Below are positions 34,788 through 45,435 of a stretch of DNA of 64,000 bases, one piece after another (position 1 is the stretch's first letter; each line of letters starts with the position of its first letter). The stretch lies in the NCBI GenBank assembly GCA_030824115.1, contig JAVBYI010000004.1, positions 1 to 64,000 of the forward strand, read 5' to 3'. Source of the stretch: Rhodocyclaceae bacterium (GTDB taxonomy: Bacteria > Pseudomonadota > Gammaproteobacteria > Burkholderiales > Rhodocyclaceae). The notes beneath the pieces are model-generated. The model was not told the origin of the DNA, did not search any database, and saw only the letters and a list, made by a program, of their open reading frames with translations. The translations under genes were made by a program, and so were the position numbers.

Positions 34788-37487
34788 ATGCTTCTTCTTG
34801 TTGACGGGTCTTCGTATTTATACCGCGCTTTTCACGCCCTGCCCGATCTGCGCAATGCGGCGAACCAGCCGACCGGCGCCATCAAGGGCGTGTTGTCGAT
34901 GCTGCGCCGCCTCGTCGCTGACTACCCGGCCGCCAACCAGCGCGCCGTCATCTTCGATGCCAAGGGCAAGACCTTCCGCGACGACTGGTATCCCGACTAC
35001 AAGGCGCACCGGCCGCCAATGCCCGACGATCTGGTTGCGCAAATCCAGCCGCTGCATGACGCCATCCGTGCGCTCGGCTGGCCTCTGTTGTGCGTCGAAG
35101 GCGTCGAAGCAGACGACGTGATCGGCACCCTCGCCACGCAGGCCGCTGCGCGCGGCGAGGACTGCGTGATTTCCACCGGCGACAAGGATCTCGCCCAGCT
35201 CGTCAACGCCCACGTCACGCTGGTTAACACCATGAACGAGGAACGACTGGACAGCGCCGGCGTGACCGAAAAGTTCGGCGTGCCGCCCGTGCGCATCGTC
35301 GATTACCTCACGTTGGTTGGCGATACGGTCGATAACGTGCCGGGTGTCGCCAAGGTCGGCCCCAAGACCGCTGTGAAATGGCTGGCACAATATGGCACGC
35401 TAGACAACATCGTGGCTCATGCTGCCGAGATCGGTGGCGTGGTCGGCGAGAACCTGCGCAAGCATCTGGATTTCCTGCCGCTCGGTCGCAGGCTCGTGAC
35501 CGTTGCCTGTGACCTCGATCTGCCGGCAATTGAACTGACGCCCGCCGCGCCCGACAAGGAAAAGCTCGCCGCGCTCTATGCCGAGCTCGACTTCAAAGCG
35601 TGGCAGCGCGAGTTGCAAGGGGACAAAGCCGATACACCTGCCGTCGTCCCAGCGCCGACATTTGAAAACACCGAGCCGGATCGCGCCGGCTACACCTGCA
35701 TCATCAGCGAAGCGCAACTGGACGACTGGCTGCAGCGTCTGAACAGCGCGACGCTGGTTGCGCTCGACACCGAAACCACGGCGCTTGACCAGATGCAGGC
35801 GCAACTGGTGGGCCTCTCCTTCTGCATCGAACCCGGCCAGGCGGCCTACCTGCCGCTGGCGCACAACTACGCCGGCGCGCCCGAACAACTGCCGCTGGCG
35901 GCCACACTTGAAAAACTCCGGCCGTGGCTCGAATCGACAACCCACGGCAAAGTCGGCCAGCACCTCAAATACGACCGCCACGTCTTCGCCAATCATGGCA
36001 TCCGCCTCGCCGGCATTGTCGATGACACGTTGCTCGAATCCTATGTGCTGGAGTCTGACCAGTTGCATGAACTTGGCTCCCTCGCCGCGCGCCACTGCGG
36101 CCTCAAAACCATCAGCTACGATGACGTGACCGGCAAGGGCGTCAATCGCATTTCCTTCGCGCAGGTCGACCTTGAGCGCGCCGCCAGCTATGCGGCCGAA
36201 GATGCCGATGTCACCCTGCAGGTGCATCACGTTCTCGCGCCGCGCCTCAAGGCCGAAGCACGACTCGAAGCGCTCTACCGCGACATCGAGCTGCCGGTGG
36301 CCGAGATTCTGTTTCGCATGGAGCGCAATGGGGTGCTGATCGACAGCCAAGTCCTCGCCCAGCAAAGCGACGCCCTCGGCCGCCGCCTGATGGAGATCGA
36401 GGCGACAGCACACCAGCTCGCCGGCCAGCCCTTCAATCTCAACTCGCCCAAGCAGCTTGGCGAAATCCTGTTCACCAACCTCGGCCTGCCGGTGGTGAAA
36501 AAGACGCCCTCGGGCACGCCCTCGACCGACGAGGAAGTGCTGCAGAAGCTCGCCGAGGATTACCCGCTGCCCAAGTGCCTGCTCGAACATCGCACGCTCG
36601 CCAAGCTCAAGGGCACCTACACCGACAAACTGCCGAAGATGGTGAACCCCGCCACCGGCCGCGTGCATACGAGTTTTTCGCAGGCCGTCGCCGTCACCGG
36701 CCGGCTCGCCTCCTCCGATCCCAACCTGCAGAACATTCCGATCCGCACCGTGGAGGGCCGCCGAATTCGCGCCGCTTTCGTCGCCGCGCCCGGTTGCCGT
36801 CTTGTCAGCGCCGACTATTCGCAAATTGAGCTGCGCATCATGGCGCACCTCTCCAACGATGCTGGCCTGCTTGATGCCTTCGCGCGCGGCGAAGACGTGC
36901 ATCGCGCCACGGCGGCCGAGGTGTTTGGCATCACGCCCATCGAAGTCAGCAACGAGCAGCGCCGCGCCGCCAAGGCCATCAACTTCGGGTTGATCTACGG
37001 CATGAGCGCGTTTGGTTTGGCCAAGCAGATCGACGTGGATCGGACGTCGGCGCAGACCTACATGGACCGCTACTTCGCGCGCTATCCCGGCGTCGCGCGC
37101 TATATGGAAGAAACGCGCAGCGCGGCGAAAGAGCGCGGCTACGTCGAAACCGTTTTTGGCCGCCGCCTCTGGCTACCCGAGATTCGCTCCAGCAATGCCG
37201 GCCGGCGACAAGGCGCCGAGCGTGCCGCGATCAATGCGCCGATGCAAGGCACCGCCGCCGACCTCGTCAAGCTCGCGATGATTGCCGTACAGGGCTGGCT
37301 CGATAAGGAAAAGCTGCAGTCCAAGCTGATCCTGCAAGTGCATGACGAACTGGTACTCGAAGTACCGGAAGCCGAATTGGCCGCCGTGAAAGCTGCATTG
37401 CCGCCGTTGATGGCGGGGGTGGCCAAGCTTTCAGTCCCGCTACTGGCAGAAGTGGGCGTCGGCGCGAACTGGGACGAGGCGCACTGA
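34788..37487 (+). CDS. polA: DNA polymerase I
   Basis: Pol I fills gaps and removes RNA primers. All three domains are present in 899 residues. The 5'-3' nuclease (residues 1 to about 280) has MLLLVDGSSYLYRAFHALP and the DDVIGTLA and VGDTVDNVPGV metal sites. The 3'-5' exonuclease domain (from about 305) has LVALDTETTALDQMQ with its DxE motif and a terminal YAAEDADVTLQ, so proofreading looks intact. The polymerase carries motif A RLVSADYSQIELR, motif B RRAAKAINFGLIYGMSAFG and motif C LQVHDELVLEVP. Residues about 285-292 (AVVPAPTF), in the linker between the first two domains, are encoded by a dispersed 24 bp repeat. Confidence 0.98.
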   Translation: MLLLVDGSSYLYRAFHALPDLRNAANQPTGAIKGVLSMLRRLVADYPAANQRAVIFDAKGKTFRDDWYPDYKAHRPPMPDDLVAQIQPLHDAIRALGWPLLCVEGVEADDVIGTLATQAAARGEDCVISTGDKDLAQLVNAHVTLVNTMNEERLDSAGVTEKFGVPPVRIVDYLTLVGDTVDNVPGVAKVGPKTAVKWLAQYGTLDNIVAHAAEIGGVVGENLRKHLDFLPLGRRLVTVACDLDLPAIELTPAAPDKEKLAALYAELDFKAWQRELQGDKADTPAVVPAPTFENTEPDRAGYTCIISEAQLDDWLQRLNSATLVALDTETTALDQMQAQLVGLSFCIEPGQAAYLPLAHNYAGAPEQLPLAATLEKLRPWLESTTHGKVGQHLKYDRHVFANHGIRLAGIVDDTLLESYVLESDQLHELGSLAARHCGLKTISYDDVTGKGVNRISFAQVDLERAASYAAEDADVTLQVHHVLAPRLKAEARLEALYRDIELPVAEILFRMERNGVLIDSQVLAQQSDALGRRLMEIEATAHQLAGQPFNLNSPKQLGEILFTNLGLPVVKKTPSGTPSTDEEVLQKLAEDYPLPKCLLEHRTLAKLKGTYTDKLPKMVNPATGRVHTSFSQAVAVTGRLASSDPNLQNIPIRTVEGRRIRAAFVAAPGCRLVSADYSQIELRIMAHLSNDAGLLDAFARGEDVHRATAAEVFGITPIEVSNEQRRAAKAINFGLIYGMSAFGLAKQIDVDRTSAQTYMDRYFARYPGVARYMEETRSAAKERGYVETVFGRRLWLPEIRSSNAGRRQGAERAAINAPMQGTAADLVKLAMIAVQGWLDKEKLQSKLILQVHDELVLEVPEAELAAVKAALPPLMAGVAKLSVPLLAEVGVGANWDEAH
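35640..35663 (-). repeat. Dispersed 24 bp repeat, copy inside polA
   Basis: The plus strand reads GCCGTCGTCCCAGC then GCCGACATTT. It encodes A-V-V-P-A-P-T-F in the linker between the two nuclease domains. Confidence 0.75.
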
Positions 37488-37495
37488 CGATTTGA

Positions 37496-38695
37496 CTACT
37501 CGGCCCTGAGCGCCTCGACCGGGTCGAGTCTTGCCGCGCGCCGCGCCGGCAGCACGCCGGCGGCGAGGCCGATGACGATGGCGACGACTTCGGCGAGGAT
37601 GACGAAGCTCAGCGGTGTCTGTACCGGCAAGGCGGGGATGACGAGGTGCAGCAACTGGGCGGTGCCGATGCCGAGGATGAGGCCGAGCAGGCCGCCGATG
37701 GCCGATAAGGCGACCGCTTCGCCGAGGAAGATGCCGAGGATGGTGCGTTCGCGGGCGCCGAGTGCCTTGAGCAGGCCGATTTCGTTGGTGCGCTCGGTTA
37801 CGGCGATGGTCATGATGGTGATGATGCCGACGCCGCCGACCAGAAGGGATATGCCGCCAAGCGCCCCCACGGCGGCGGTGAGGACATTGAGGATCTTCGA
37901 CAACGTGCGCAGCATGTCCTCCTGCGTGGTGAGCGTAAAGTCCTCGCGCCCGTGCCGTATCACCAGCGCCGACTTTACGGCTTCGGCCACGGTCTTGGCA
38001 TCCAGACCCTCGCGGTAGGTGAGGTTGATGCGCAGCAGGCCCTCGCGGTTATACAGTTCGAGCGCCCGTGCCGTCGGAATGAAGACCGTGTCGTCGAGAT
38101 CCATGCCGAGGAACTGTCCCTTGGGGGCCATCACACCAACGATGCGGAACTGCATGCCGCCGATGCGCAGGCGCTGGCCGAGTGCCGGTGCGCTGCCGAA
38201 CAGTTCCTGCTTGAGCTTGGGGCCGAGCACGGCGAGCGGCCGCGCATGCTCGAAAGCTTCATTGGGCAGGAAGCTGCCGCTTTGCACCTGCATCTTGTAC
38301 ATCGCCGGCACGTGCGGGCCGACACCCTGCACCGTGGTACGCCGCAAACGGCCGTTGGCGCCAACCTCGGAGTTGCCCCAGACGCCGGGCGTGACGGCGG
38401 TGACGCCTGGTATGCGTTCGAGCGCGCGCGCATCGTCAAGCGTTAGGAGGCGCACGGTCGTTTGCAGGCCGCCCGGCCCGCCGCTGGCCTTGGTCTTGCC
38501 CGGCGCAATCTCGATGACATTGGTGCCGAACTGGGTGAATTCGTTGAGCACGAAACGATGCACGCCCTCGCCGATGCTGGTGAGCAGGATCACGGCGGCA
38601 ATGCCGACGGCGATGCCGAGCAGCGTGAGGAAGCTGCGCAGGCGGTGCGCGGTAAGGGCGCGCATCGACAATGTGAGCAGGTCGGTAAAGGTCAT
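37496..38695 (-). CDS. ABC transporter permease, MacB/FtsX type
   Basis: A 399-residue inner-membrane permease with one N-terminal helix (residues about 20-40), a large periplasmic MacB_PCD-like domain and three C-terminal helices, ending in the FtsX motif PARRAARLDPVEALRAE. The first helix segment HRLRSFLTLLGIAVGIAAVI is typical. It has no fused ATPase. It overlaps the upstream permease gene by 4 bases and is the last gene of the exporter operon. The tandem-permease arrangement suggests a heterodimeric mechanotransmission-type exporter working with the neighbouring ATPase and adaptor. Substrate unknown. Confidence 0.9.
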   Translation of the reverse strand: MTFTDLLTLSMRALTAHRLRSFLTLLGIAVGIAAVILLTSIGEGVHRFVLNEFTQFGTNVIEIAPGKTKASGGPGGLQTTVRLLTLDDARALERIPGVTAVTPGVWGNSEVGANGRLRRTTVQGVGPHVPAMYKMQVQSGSFLPNEAFEHARPLAVLGPKLKQELFGSAPALGQRLRIGGMQFRIVGVMAPKGQFLGMDLDDTVFIPTARALELYNREGLLRINLTYREGLDAKTVAEAVKSALVIRHGREDFTLTTQEDMLRTLSKILNVLTAAVGALGGISLLVGGVGIITIMTIAVTERTNEIGLLKALGARERTILGIFLGEAVALSAIGGLLGLILGIGTAQLLHLVIPALPVQTPLSFVILAEVVAIVIGLAAGVLPARRAARLDPVEALRAE

Positions 38696-39894
38696 CTCTT
38701 GGCGAGCGCCTGCACCGCATCAAGCTGCGCGGCGCGGCGTGCCGGCATGACGCCGAACAGCAGGCCGGTGGAGAGGGCGGTCAGCAGGGCGGCGATGACG
38801 GCCCAGTCGGGCGGGTAGGCCGGCAGCGTCGGCACGGCGGTGCGCAGGGCGAAGGCACCGAGCTGGCCGAGCAGATAGCCGACCAGTGCACCGCTGGCCG
38901 AGAGCAGCGTGGCTTCGGCAAGGAAGGCGTTGCGAATTGCACCCGCTTCGGCGCCGAGCGCCTTGAGCAGGCCGATCTCGTTGGTGCGCAGGGCCACGGC
39001 GACAAGCATCACGTTCATGACGAGAATGCCGGCGACGGCGAGGCTGATGGCGGCGATGCCGGCAACGCCATAGGTGAGTGTGCCGAGGATGCGGTCGAAA
39101 GTTTCCAGGACGGCATCCTGCGTGATGACCGTGACATCCTCCTCGCCGTCGTGGCGCGCCTTGACGATTTCCAGCGCCTGCGCTCGTGCCTGTTCGATCA
39201 GCGGCCGGCCGCGTGCCTCGACGAGGATGCGGAACAGCGTGTTGGTATCGAACATCGCCTGCGCGACCGTTACCGGCAGGATCACCACTTCGTCGGCATT
39301 CATGCCCAGCCCCTGCCCCGACTGGCCGAGCACGCCGATGATGCGCAGGCGCCGGTCGCCGATGCGCAGCACCTGGCCGAGCGCCGGCTGGTTGCCAAAC
39401 AGTTCGCTCTGAATCTTGGCGCCGATTACGGCCACCGCCGCATTGGCATCTTCGGCGGGCAGAAAGCGGCCTTGCGCCAGTTCCATGCGGCGCAGCTTGA
39501 GATAGTCGGCGGTGGTGCCGACGATGGTGACATCGCGCAGCTTGCCGTTGAAGACGGCTTCGGAAGTGCCGACCGTGATCGGTGCCGTGCGCAATACCGC
39601 CGGGGCGCGGGTAATCGCCTGGGCATCGCCTACCGTCAGATCGCGCGGCGTGCTGGTCACGGCATTGACGGGATTGAAGCCGCCGGTTTCCGAGCGGCCG
39701 GGCAGGACGATGACGAGGTTGCTGCCGAGCGAAGCGAATTCATTGACGACATAGCGGCGTGCCCCATCGCCGAGCGCCGTGAGCACCACCACGGCGGCCA
39801 CGCCGATGCTCATCGCCAGCACCATCAGAAATGTGCGCAGCGGATAACCGGTGGCGGCGCGCGTGGCGAAGCGCAGGGTGTCAGGTAGCTTCAT
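38692..39894 (-). CDS. ABC transporter permease, MacB/FtsX type (second)
   Basis: A 400-residue permease with the same topology as its neighbour. N-terminal helix: GYPLRTFLMVLAMSIGVAAVVVL, in pieces GYPLRTFLMVLAMSIG then VAAVVVL. Then come a periplasmic domain, three C-terminal helices and the ending PARRAAQLDAVQALAKR. It overlaps the ATPase gene by 14 bases. Sequence identity with the other permease is clearly partial, so the two are old paralogues and not a recent duplication. They likely form a heterodimer. Confidence 0.9.
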   Translation of the reverse strand: MKLPDTLRFATRAATGYPLRTFLMVLAMSIGVAAVVVLTALGDGARRYVVNEFASLGSNLVIVLPGRSETGGFNPVNAVTSTPRDLTVGDAQAITRAPAVLRTAPITVGTSEAVFNGKLRDVTIVGTTADYLKLRRMELAQGRFLPAEDANAAVAVIGAKIQSELFGNQPALGQVLRIGDRRLRIIGVLGQSGQGLGMNADEVVILPVTVAQAMFDTNTLFRILVEARGRPLIEQARAQALEIVKARHDGEEDVTVITQDAVLETFDRILGTLTYGVAGIAAISLAVAGILVMNVMLVAVALRTNEIGLLKALGAEAGAIRNAFLAEATLLSASGALVGYLLGQLGAFALRTAVPTLPAYPPDWAVIAALLTALSTGLLFGVMPARRAAQLDAVQALAKR

Positions 39895-40561
39895 CCGTCA
39901 TCTTCCGGCCATCCTGCATGACGACGCGGCGCCGCGCACGCGCGCCGAGGGCGGCATCGTGGGTCACCATGATTAGTGTTACGCCGCCGGCATTGAGCAT
40001 TTCGAGCAGGTGAATGACATCCTCGCCGGTGGCGCGGTCGAGGTTGCCGGTTGGTTCGTCGGCGAGGATTACCGCCGGCTGCATGATGGTGGCGCGGGCG
40101 ATGGCGACGCGCTGGCGCTGGCCGCCGGAGAGTTGGTCGGGGCGATGGTCAGCGCGGTTGGCGAGGCCGAAATCCTGCAGGGCCTTGTCGACGCGGCGGC
40201 TGCGTTCGGCCGGCTCGATGCCGGCCAGCATCAGCGGCAGGGCGATGTTCTCGGCGGCGGTGAGGCGCGGCACCAGATGAAAGCTCTGAAAGACAAAACC
40301 GATGCGCTCGCGCCGCACGCGTGCCTGTTCGTCGGCGGTGAGCGTGGTGACATCGCGGCCTTCGAGCCGGTAGGCGCCGGTGTTGGGATGGTCGAGCAGG
40401 CCAAGCAGGTTGAGCAGGGTGGATTTTCCGGAACCGGACTGGCCCATCACGGCGACGTACTCGCCAGCGTTGATGGCGAGATCGAGACCGGCCAGCGCAT
40501 GTACCTCGCTGTCACCGAGCGTGAAGCTGCGCTCGATGCCGGTCAATTCAATGAGCGCCAT
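39881..40561 (-). CDS. ABC transporter ATP-binding protein, MacB/LolD type
   Basis: A 226-residue ATPase with Walker [11 protein letters not shown]-loop [12 protein letters not shown], signature [14 protein letters not shown], Walker [14 protein letters not shown] and the H-loop [10 protein letters not shown]. Length and sequence fit the MacB/LolD/FtsE group. Its stop overlaps the first permease gene and its start shares one base with the adaptor gene's stop. It energises the two FtsX-type permeases. Confidence 0.94.
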   Translation of the reverse strand: MALIELTGIERSFTLGDSEVHALAGLDLAINAGEYVAVMGQSGSGKSTLLNLLGLLDHPNTGAYRLEGRDVTTLTADEQARVRRERIGFVFQSFHLVPRLTAAENIALPLMLAGIEPAERSRRVDKALQDFGLANRADHRPDQLSGGQRQRVAIARATIMQPAVILADEPTGNLDRATGEDVIHLLEMLNAGGVTLIMVTHDAALGARARRRVVMQDGRKMTDEAT

Positions 40562-41703
40562 TACTTGGCCTCTTCGACGACACGCACGCCGGGTTTCACG
40601 CCCTCTTTTTCCAGCGAGAGAACGATGCGGTCGCCGGCCGTCAGGCCTTCCAGCACCTCGGTGAATTCCCAGTTGGCCAGACCGGGCTTGATGGTGCGCG
40701 CAGCCAGTTTGCCGTCGGCATCCAGCACCAGTACGCGACTGCCTTCCTGCAACGTGGCCGTCGGGATGCGCACGACGTTTTCGCGGGCCTCCAGCAGAAT
40801 TTCGACGTCGGCGCTGTAGCCGACCAGCAGGCCCTGAATATCGCCGGGTGTGGCGAAATCGACTTCGACATCGACGGTGCGCGCCTGTTTCTCGACGGCG
40901 GTGACATACGGTGCCACGCGCCGCACCTTGCCCTCGAAGACGCGATTGGCGTAGGCATCGAGGCGGATGCGCACGCGCTGGCCGGGATGCACCTTGGGCG
41001 CATCGAGTTCGTCCATCGGCGCCTTGACGTAGAGACAGGAGGCATCGATCAGGTCGATGGCGGGCGGGGTGGGCACGCCTGGTGGCGAAGGCGTCGAATA
41101 CTCGCCGACCTCACCGACGATCTTGGCGACGGTGCCGTCGAAGGGGGCGATCAGCCGGGTGCGGCCCTGTTCCACTTCGGTGACGCGGATGCGCGCATTG
41201 GCTTGGCCGACATCGGCCTTGGCGGTGGCGCAGGCCGCCTGTTTGGCTTCGGTTTCGGCGCGTGCAGCTTCCTCGCGCGATTGCGAAATGAAGCCATCCT
41301 TGCGCATTTTGATGGTGCGCTCCAGTTCGCGCGCGGCATTGGCGGCAAGCGTGCAGGATTCGGCGATGCGCTGTTGCGAGAGATTGCGCTGGGCCACGGC
41401 GAGGGATTTTTGCGCCTGTTGATCGTCGTTCCACAGCTTCATCAGAAGCTGCCCCTTCTTCACCTGATCGCCTTCCTTGACGCCGAGATATTCGATGCGG
41501 CCGCCCATGATGGTGGAAAGTTTGGTGCGCTGGCAGGCTTCGACCGTGCCGGCGCGGGTGTTGGCCAGGGTGGATTCGACGAGACCGGCGCTGACCGTAT
41601 GCAGGCGCACCGGGATTGGTTTCGGCCGTGTCAGCCAGAAGCCGGCAGCGGCCAGCAGGACGAGGGCAAGGACGATCAACAGCAGGCGGGGAGCGGTTTT
41701 CAT
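40561..41703 (-). CDS. MacA-like periplasmic adaptor (membrane fusion protein)
   Basis: The 380-residue protein has an N-terminal membrane anchor ([18 protein letters not shown]), a lipoyl/biotinyl-like region ([34 protein letters not shown]), a helical hairpin of about 85 residues and a returning half with [14 protein letters not shown] beta-barrel with [19 protein letters not shown] and a membrane-proximal domain complete it. That is the layout of MacA-type adaptors for MacB-like exporters. It is encoded directly ahead of the ATPase and overlaps gdx by 4 bases. No TolC-type gene is present here, so an outer-membrane channel would come from elsewhere. Substrate unknown. Confidence 0.92.
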   Translation of the reverse strand: MKTAPRLLLIVLALVLLAAAGFWLTRPKPIPVRLHTVSAGLVESTLANTRAGTVEACQRTKLSTIMGGRIEYLGVKEGDQVKKGQLLMKLWNDDQQAQKSLAVAQRNLSQQRIAESCTLAANAARELERTIKMRKDGFISQSREEAARAETEAKQAACATAKADVGQANARIRVTEVEQGRTRLIAPFDGTVAKIVGEVGEYSTPSPPGVPTPPAIDLIDASCLYVKAPMDELDAPKVHPGQRVRIRLDAYANRVFEGKVRRVAPYVTAVEKQARTVDVEVDFATPGDIQGLLVGYSADVEILLEARENVVRIPTATLQEGSRVLVLDADGKLAARTIKPGLANWEFTEVLEGLTAGDRIVLSLEKEGVKPGVRVVEEAK

Positions 41704-42038
41704 TTGGTCACCATTTTCAGGCCGAGGATGCCGGTGACGATCAGGCCGATACAGACCAGTCGGGCAACCTCGCGCGATTCGCCAAACAGGAGCATGCCGA
41801 GGGTGGCCGTGCCAACGGCACCGATACCGGTCCAGATGGCATAGGCGGTGCCGACCGGCAGGGTTTTCAGCGACCAGCCGAGCAGCACCACCGAGGCGGT
41901 CATGGCGGTGAGCGTCAGCACGCTGGGGACGAGCCGCGAAAACCCTTCGGTGTATTTGAGACCAATCGCCCAGGCAATTTCACACAGACCGGCGATCAGC
42001 AGAATGCCCCAGGCAGCGGCGGGTGAGAGCGTTGGCAT
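41700..42038 (-). CDS. gdx: SMR-family transporter, Gdx/SugE-type guanidinium exporter
   Basis: This 112-residue, four-helix protein is a small multidrug resistance transporter. The key glutamate sits in [19 protein letters not shown], which fits the Gdx (formerly SugE) subgroup that exports guanidinium in exchange for protons. EmrE-type drug exporters differ at LKYTEGF. The conserved [15 protein letters not shown] is also present. Many gdx genes carry a guanidine riboswitch upstream. Here the start overlaps the previous gene by one base, so no such leader is possible at this position. It is co-translated with the ABC exporter. Confidence 0.88.
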   Translation of the reverse strand: MPTLSPAAAWGILLIAGLCEIAWAIGLKYTEGFSRLVPSVLTLTAMTASVVLLGWSLKTLPVGTAYAIWTGIGAVGTATLGMLLFGESREVARLVCIGLIVTGILGLKMVTK

Positions 42039-44116
42039 CAGTGCACCCGTGCCAGTGGCGGGGCTGCCCAGTGGGCCGCGAATGCCGCTGCCGGCAGCGG
42101 CTTGCCGAATAGGAAACCCTGAATCTGGTCGCAGCCGTGCGCACGCAGAAACGCCAGTTGGTGATCGCTATCCACGCCCTCGGCCACGGTGTCGAGCTGC
42201 AGGCTTCTGGCCAGCGCGATGATGGCGCGGATGATCGCTTCGTCGCCGGTGTTCTGGCCGATGCCGATGATGAAGGCGCGGTCGATCTTGAGCGTGTCAA
42301 TCGGCAGCATCTTGAGATAGGCGAGCGAGGAATAGCCGGTGCCGAAATCGTCGATAGCCAGCTGTACGCCCAGATCATTCAGCCCTTCGAGAATGCTCAG
42401 GGCATCCTCCATGTTCATGATCACCGACTCGGTGATCTCGAGCTCCAGCGAGGTGGCTTCAAGTCCGGTTTCGGCAAGTACACGACGCACCATGTCGACG
42501 ACATCGCTGCGCTCGATCTGCTTGACCGAGAGGTTGACCGAGACCTTGGGCACCACCATGCCGATGGCGCGCCAAGCCATCATCTGCGCACAGGCCTGAC
42601 GCAGTACCCATTCGCCCAGCGGCACGATGAAGCCGGTTTCTTCGGCCAGCGGGATGAAGCGCACCGGCGAGACATTGCCCAGTTCCGGGTTAACCCAGCG
42701 CAGCAGCGCTTCGGCACCGACCGGCTGGCCGCCGATATCGACCTTGATCTGGTAATGCATGGACAATTCGTCAGCCTCGATGGCGCGGCGCAGCAGGTTT
42801 TCCAGGTGGCTACGCTCCTGCGCATGACGCGTCATTTCCGGCGTGTAGAAATGGCTGCGGCTGCGGCCATGCGCCTTGGCCTGATACATGGCGGTGTCGG
42901 CATTGCGCACCAGCGTATCGACATCCTCGCCGTCGTCCGGGTAGAGGCAGATGCCGATGCTGGCGGCGACGAACAATTCATGCGCCTGAATCGTGAACGG
43001 TTGCGACAGCAGTTCGATCAGCTTTTCGGCCACGCGCTGGGCTTCGTGGCTGTCCTTGAGGTCTTCGATGACGCAGATGAATTCGTCGCCACCCAGCCGC
43101 GCCAGCGTGTCGGCGGTGCGCAGGTGCGCCACCAGCCGTTGCGTGACGGCCACCAGCAATTCGTCGCCGATGGCATGGCCGAGCGTGTCATTCACTTCCT
43201 TGAAGCGATCAAGGTCGACAAACAGAACGGCCAGTTGCCGCTGATTGCGTGCCGCCAGACTGAGGCTGTGGCGCAGTTGTTCGGCAAACATCAGGCGGTT
43301 GGGCAGGCCGGTGAGCGGGTCGTGGTGGGCCAGGTGATCAAGGCGAATCTCGGCATTGCGGCGTTCGGCCACTTCGGCCTGCAATTCGGCCGTGCGGGCT
43401 TGCACGCGCTGGTCCAGCTCGCGGTTGCTGGTCTCCAGTTCATCGGCCTGCTGCCGCAGGATGCCCTGCGCGCGCCGGACCACCAGCAGTTGCAGCAGGA
43501 ACAATGCGGCCAGGACGGTAAATACGATCAGCGAGATGCGCCAGAGGGTCTGGTTGATCTGCTTCAGGGTGGCGGTGACGTCCTGATAAAGCTCGATCAC
43601 ACCTTCGACATGTCCCGCGTCGTTGGTCAGCGGGACGTAGCTGGAGACGACATCGATTTCGGCCAGCGTTCCGTCGAAGCTGTCGAAGCTGTTGCGGTGG
43701 GTCAGTTCACTGATGGCCTGACCACTCAGGGCGGCGATGAAACCGGCATTGGTTTTCCTGCTTTCGCCGATCTGTGCGGGATCGGTGGACAGGATGGTCA
43801 GGCCGTCGCGGTTGTAGATCTTGGCCTTGACGATGGTGGTATCGGCCATCATGCGGACGACGGCCTGGCGTAGGGTCAGGCTCTCGTCGGCATGACGCAG
43901 GGAGTCAAGGTCGCGCAGGTAGGAGAGCTCAAGAAACTGCGTGAAACGCGACCACAGCGAATTGCGAAACACGGTGGTCATCGCCGCGTTGTGTGCTTCG
44001 GTTGCGGCGATCAGTTGATGTACGGCGTTGTTGCGGTAGTAATTACCCAATATCCCGCCCGCCATGACGATCAGGACGAAGGACAGCGTCGAGAAATAGC
44101 GGGTGAGGTTGAACAT
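42038..44116 (-). CDS. Membrane-bound GGDEF-EAL dual-domain protein
   Basis: A cyclic-di-GMP turnover protein of 692 residues. A first helix (about 10-27), a periplasmic sensor of about 160 residues and a second helix (about 191-213) precede a short coiled coil. The GGDEF domain has an intact motif [13 protein letters not shown] (about residue 341). The EAL domain has EALLRW (about 468) with further conserved [25 protein letters not shown] and KIDRAFI segments. Both activities look possible. The start at 44116 follows a GGCAGGACGG stretch supplied by the dispersed repeat; an upstream frame through hemL is rejected. The signal sensed is unknown. Confidence 0.93.
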   Translation of the reverse strand: MFNLTRYFSTLSFVLIVMAGGILGNYYRNNAVHQLIAATEAHNAAMTTVFRNSLWSRFTQFLELSYLRDLDSLRHADESLTLRQAVVRMMADTTIVKAKIYNRDGLTILSTDPAQIGESRKTNAGFIAALSGQAISELTHRNSFDSFDGTLAEIDVVSSYVPLTNDAGHVEGVIELYQDVTATLKQINQTLWRISLIVFTVLAALFLLQLLVVRRAQGILRQQADELETSNRELDQRVQARTAELQAEVAERRNAEIRLDHLAHHDPLTGLPNRLMFAEQLRHSLSLAARNQRQLAVLFVDLDRFKEVNDTLGHAIGDELLVAVTQRLVAHLRTADTLARLGGDEFICVIEDLKDSHEAQRVAEKLIELLSQPFTIQAHELFVAASIGICLYPDDGEDVDTLVRNADTAMYQAKAHGRSRSHFYTPEMTRHAQERSHLENLLRRAIEADELSMHYQIKVDIGGQPVGAEALLRWVNPELGNVSPVRFIPLAEETGFIVPLGEWVLRQACAQMMAWRAIGMVVPKVSVNLSVKQIERSDVVDMVRRVLAETGLEATSLELEITESVIMNMEDALSILEGLNDLGVQLAIDDFGTGYSSLAYLKMLPIDTLKIDRAFIIGIGQNTGDEAIIRAIIALARSLQLDTVAEGVDSDHQLAFLRAHGCDQIQGFLFGKPLPAAAFAAHWAAPPLARVH

Positions 44117-44122
44117 GGTTGC

Positions 44123-44146
44123 GCCGTCCTGCCAGCGCCGACTTTT
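44123..44146 (-). repeat. Dispersed 24 bp repeat, intergenic copy after hemL
   Basis: The plus strand reads GCCGTCCTGCCAGC then GCCGACTTTT. It almost fills the 28-base gap between the hemL stop (44145-44147, inside the T-run) and the GGDEF-EAL start at 44116. Read on the minus strand, the AGGACGG part could act as ribosome-binding site for the downstream gene. Confidence 0.9.
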
Positions 44147-45422
44147 ACTTGCCGGCGAAAATGGCATCGGCAGCCGCGATGGTCGCCGCAATGTCGGCAT
44201 CGCTATGCACCGCCGAGACGAAGCCGGCTTCGAAGGCCGAGGGCGCGAGATAAATACCTTTTTCGAGCATGGCGTGGAAGAAGCGGTTGAAGGCGTCCTT
44301 GTCCGCCGCCATGATTTCGGCATAGGAGGTGGGAGGCGTGGCGGCAAAGTAGAGGCCGAACATGCCGCCCACCGACTGGGCACTGAAGGTGACGCCATGC
44401 TTTTTCGCCGCCGCCGTCAGGCCATCGACCAGCGCTTTGGTGCGTGCCGTGAGCGCTTCGTAGAAACCGGGGGCGGCAATCTTCTTGAGCGTGACGAGAC
44501 CGGCGGCGACGGAAAGCGGATTGCCCGAGAGCGTGCCGGCCTGATAAACCGGGCCGAGTGGCGCGATCTTTTCCATGATGTCGCGACGACCGCCGAAGGC
44601 GCCGAGCGGCATGCCGCCGCCAACGACCTTGCCGAAGGTGGACAGATCGGGCTTGATGCCGAACAGACCCTGCGCCGAGCCGGGGCCGACGCGGAAGCCG
44701 GTCATCACCTCGTCGAAAATCAGCACCGCGCCGTGTTTCGTGCAGAGATCGCGCATCGCCTTGAGAAATTCCGGCTTGGGCGCGATCAGGTTCATGTTGC
44801 CGGCCACCGGTTCGACGATGATGCAGGCGATTTTGTCGCCGTGCTGGGTAAAGGCATCGGCGAGTTGTTGCGCGTCGTTGTAGTCGAGCACCAGCGTGTG
44901 CTTGGCCAGATCGGCCGGCACGCCGCTGGAAGACGGGTTGCCGAAGGTGAGCATGCCCGAGCCGGCCTTGACCAGCAGACTGTCGGCATGGCCGTGATAG
45001 CAGCCTTCGAACTTCACCAGCATGTCGCGGCCGGTGAAGCCGCGCGCCAGGCGGATCGCGCTCATCGTCGCCTCGGTGCCGGAAGAAACCAGGCGCACCA
45101 TCTCCATGCTCGGCACGCGTTGCGTCAGCAGTTCGGCCAGTTCGATTTCAGCCTCGGTCGGCGCGCCGAAGGACAGGCCGCTCGCCGCTGCCACTTGCAC
45201 CGCCTTGACGGTCTCCGGGTCGGCGTGGCCGAGGATCAGCGGGCCCCAGGAACCGACATAGTCGATGTAGCGCTTGCCATCGGCATCCCAGACATAGGCG
45301 CCCGCGCCGCGCGTGAAGAAGCGCGGCACGCCGCCGACGGAGCGGAAGGCACGCACAGGGGAATTGACGCCGCCCGGGATGGATTTCTGGGCGCGGGAAA
45401 ACAGGTCTTCGTTGTGGGTCAT
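44145..45422 (-). CDS. hemL: Glutamate-1-semialdehyde 2,1-aminomutase
   Basis: HemL makes 5-aminolevulinate from glutamate 1-semialdehyde in the C5 haem pathway. The 425-residue PLP enzyme opens with [23 protein letters not shown] (seen as [13 protein letters not shown]), has [28 protein letters not shown], the cofactor Asp in [13 protein letters not shown] and PLP lysine in [15 protein letters not shown]. Length is normal. Inverted copies of the dispersed repeat flank it on both sides. It sits between thiE and the GGDEF-EAL gene. Confidence 0.97.
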   Translation of the reverse strand: MTHNEDLFSRAQKSIPGGVNSPVRAFRSVGGVPRFFTRGAGAYVWDADGKRYIDYVGSWGPLILGHADPETVKAVQVAAASGLSFGAPTEAEIELAELLTQRVPSMEMVRLVSSGTEATMSAIRLARGFTGRDMLVKFEGCYHGHADSLLVKAGSGMLTFGNPSSSGVPADLAKHTLVLDYNDAQQLADAFTQHGDKIACIIVEPVAGNMNLIAPKPEFLKAMRDLCTKHGAVLIFDEVMTGFRVGPGSAQGLFGIKPDLSTFGKVVGGGMPLGAFGGRRDIMEKIAPLGPVYQAGTLSGNPLSVAAGLVTLKKIAAPGFYEALTARTKALVDGLTAAAKKHGVTFSAQSVGGMFGLYFAATPPTSYAEIMAADKDAFNRFFHAMLEKGIYLAPSAFEAGFVSAVHSDADIAATIAAADAIFAGK

Positions 45423-45435
45423 GGTTTGCTTCTCG

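Noticed and set aside
36796-36819. Repeat-like word in polA motif A
   Set aside because: The peptide RLVSADYS is part of the universally conserved polymerase motif, so the DNA similarity is probably convergence.
35400-36902. 500-residue minus-strand frame inside polA
   Set aside because: Antisense to conserved DNA polymerase I domains; composition typical of a shadow frame.
37954-37977. Repeat-like word in the first FtsX-type permease
   Set aside because: The core differs and the encoded VKSALVIRHG fits the normal family sequence; kept only as a weak match.
42137-43873. 578-residue plus-strand frame opposite the GGDEF-EAL gene
   Set aside because: Antisense shadow of a gene with intact GGDEF and EAL motifs.
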